From NCBI GenBank assembly GCA_900553145.1, contig USCL01000099.1:1-11971 (forward strand): DNA of 11,971 nucleotides. The letters are read 5' to 3'. This DNA is from an uncultured Desulfovibrio sp. (GTDB lineage: Bacteria; Desulfobacterota; Desulfovibrionia; Desulfovibrionales; Desulfovibrionaceae). Positions 11,537 to 11,971 of this stretch are shown one piece after another; position 1 is the stretch's first letter; each line of letters begins with the position of its first letter. A program made the position numbers and the translations under genes. The notes under the pieces were generated by a model. That model worked only from the letters and a program-made list of their open reading frames with translations. It did not search any database and had not been told where the DNA came from.

Positions 11537-11922
11537 GCTTTGCTCCTCTGAGTCGTATAAAAGGTGTGCAGATCGACGGTGACGGACAGGATATAGCGCC
11601 CATCCTGTCCCGTTCCGGGTTCCTGTAGCGTTGTTTCCTCGCATCGGAGTTCCCCGCCGGAAGGCACGGCGTCGCTCGGTTCCGCGCCGAGGTTCCATGA
11701 CGCCCGCGCCCGGCCCGTATCTTCCGGGGTGCGCTCCACCAGTGTCCGGTAGGCTTCAAAGGCCACCAGCGCTACGGTACCCCGGGCGTATTCCGCATAT
11801 AGGGCGCACATCTCCGTCATGGCCTTGTCGAGTGCGCGGGCGTCGGACGTGCTCAGACAGTCGAGTTCGGCCATGCGGCGTTTGATGGCTTGGCGGCGTC
11901 TTTCGATGGCGGCAATATTCAC
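11533..11922 (-). CDS. HK97-gp10-like phage tail/neck protein, probable
   Basis: This 129-aa protein uses a GTG start at 11922, chosen because AGAGGG lies about 6 nt upstream. The first internal ATG (residue 17) has no such site. An N-terminal basic helix (IERRRQAIKRRMAEL) is followed by a long helix and VERTPEDTGRARASW (about residues 63-77). That motif, a helix ending in TPxDTGRARAxW, is the hallmark of HK97 gp10-like and related tail-completion proteins that act at the head-tail junction. The usual C terminus with an E-x-G-x-S type ending is not visible; instead it ends YILSVTVDLHTFYTTQRSKA. It is translationally coupled (ATGA) to the tail tube gene. Confidence 0.65.
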   Translation of the reverse strand: MNIAAIERRRQAIKRRMAELDCLSTSDARALDKAMTEMCALYAEYARGTVALVAFEAYRTLVERTPEDTGRARASWNLGAEPSDAVPSGGELRCEETTLQEPGTGQDGRYILSVTVDLHTFYTTQRSKA

Positions 11923-11924
11923 GG

Positions 11925-11971
11925 CTACCCTCTGCGGATCAGGATGTTGTGGACCAGTAAAGCATCTCCCG
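11925..11971 (-). CDS. 3' end of an upstream phage gene (partial)
   Basis: Only the last 14 codons are visible, reading GDALLVHNILIRRG and ending with TAG two bases before the GTG start of the HK97-gp10-like gene. Tight spacing and continued direction suggest the previous gene of the head-tail operon, possibly a head-tail joining protein. Another frame also ends in this short stretch (a TGA), so frame choice is uncertain. Confidence 0.35.
   Translation of the reverse strand, partial: GDALLVHNILIRRG

Noticed and set aside
11537..11698. N-terminal extension of the tail tube frame up to 11698
   Set aside because: Overlaps the coding region of the HK97-gp10-like gene, lacks a ribosome binding site, and is rich in arginine; the ATG at 11536 has GAGGAG and an ATGA overlap.

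Overview
The window looks like an accessory region of a Gram-negative, proteobacterium-like chromosome. Most coding sequence is GC-rich, genes carry AGGAG-type ribosome binding sites, and there are many ATGA stop/start overlaps. A type I-F CRISPR-Cas operon and a siphophage tail module both fit a proteobacterium. A Desulfovibrionales-like host is a guess from general character only. The taxon cannot be fixed from this sequence.

Layout. Positions 1-4681 (minus strand) hold the front of a type I-F interference operon: cas2-3 fusion, a cas8f/csy1-like gene and the first 61 codons of cas5f/csy2, which runs off the left edge. The genes are 14 bp apart or overlap by 4 bp. cas1, which normally precedes cas2-3 in type I-F loci, is absent. 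In its place (4682-5134) lies an AT-rich stretch with three degenerate type I-F repeats at irregular spacing, a long inverted repeat and several copies of a GTATCG hexamer.

Positions 5135-7115 look like a small phage regulatory island. A 75-aa Cro/CI-like repressor gene (minus) faces a plus-strand cluster of a 112-aa unknown protein, a Rha-family regulator with a P22-antirepressor-like C terminus, a 28-aa mini-ORF and a 65-aa basic protein. GC-rich hairpins lie before, between and after these genes.

Positions 7212-8693 (minus) encode a complete AldB/ExaC-type aldehyde dehydrogenase. A plausible sigma-70 promoter/operator and about 440 bp of AT-rich DNA with no gene lie upstream of it.

Positions 9131-9289 hold the 3' end of a broken hicB-like antitoxin gene, followed by a strong terminator. 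From 9367 to the right edge (minus) is part of a siphophage tail module, in transcription order: the end of an unidentified gene, an HK97-gp10-like protein, a tail tube-like protein, and a tail assembly chaperone pair linked by a canonical A_AAA_AAC -1 frameshift site. The distal end of the chaperone extension appears frameshifted. The tape-measure gene that should follow is missing, so this looks like a prophage remnant.

The two most notable signals are (1) the degenerate I-F repeats that replace cas1 just upstream of cas2-3, which may be a decayed array or a crRNA-like autoregulatory RNA, and (2) the frameshift site in a truncated tail operon.
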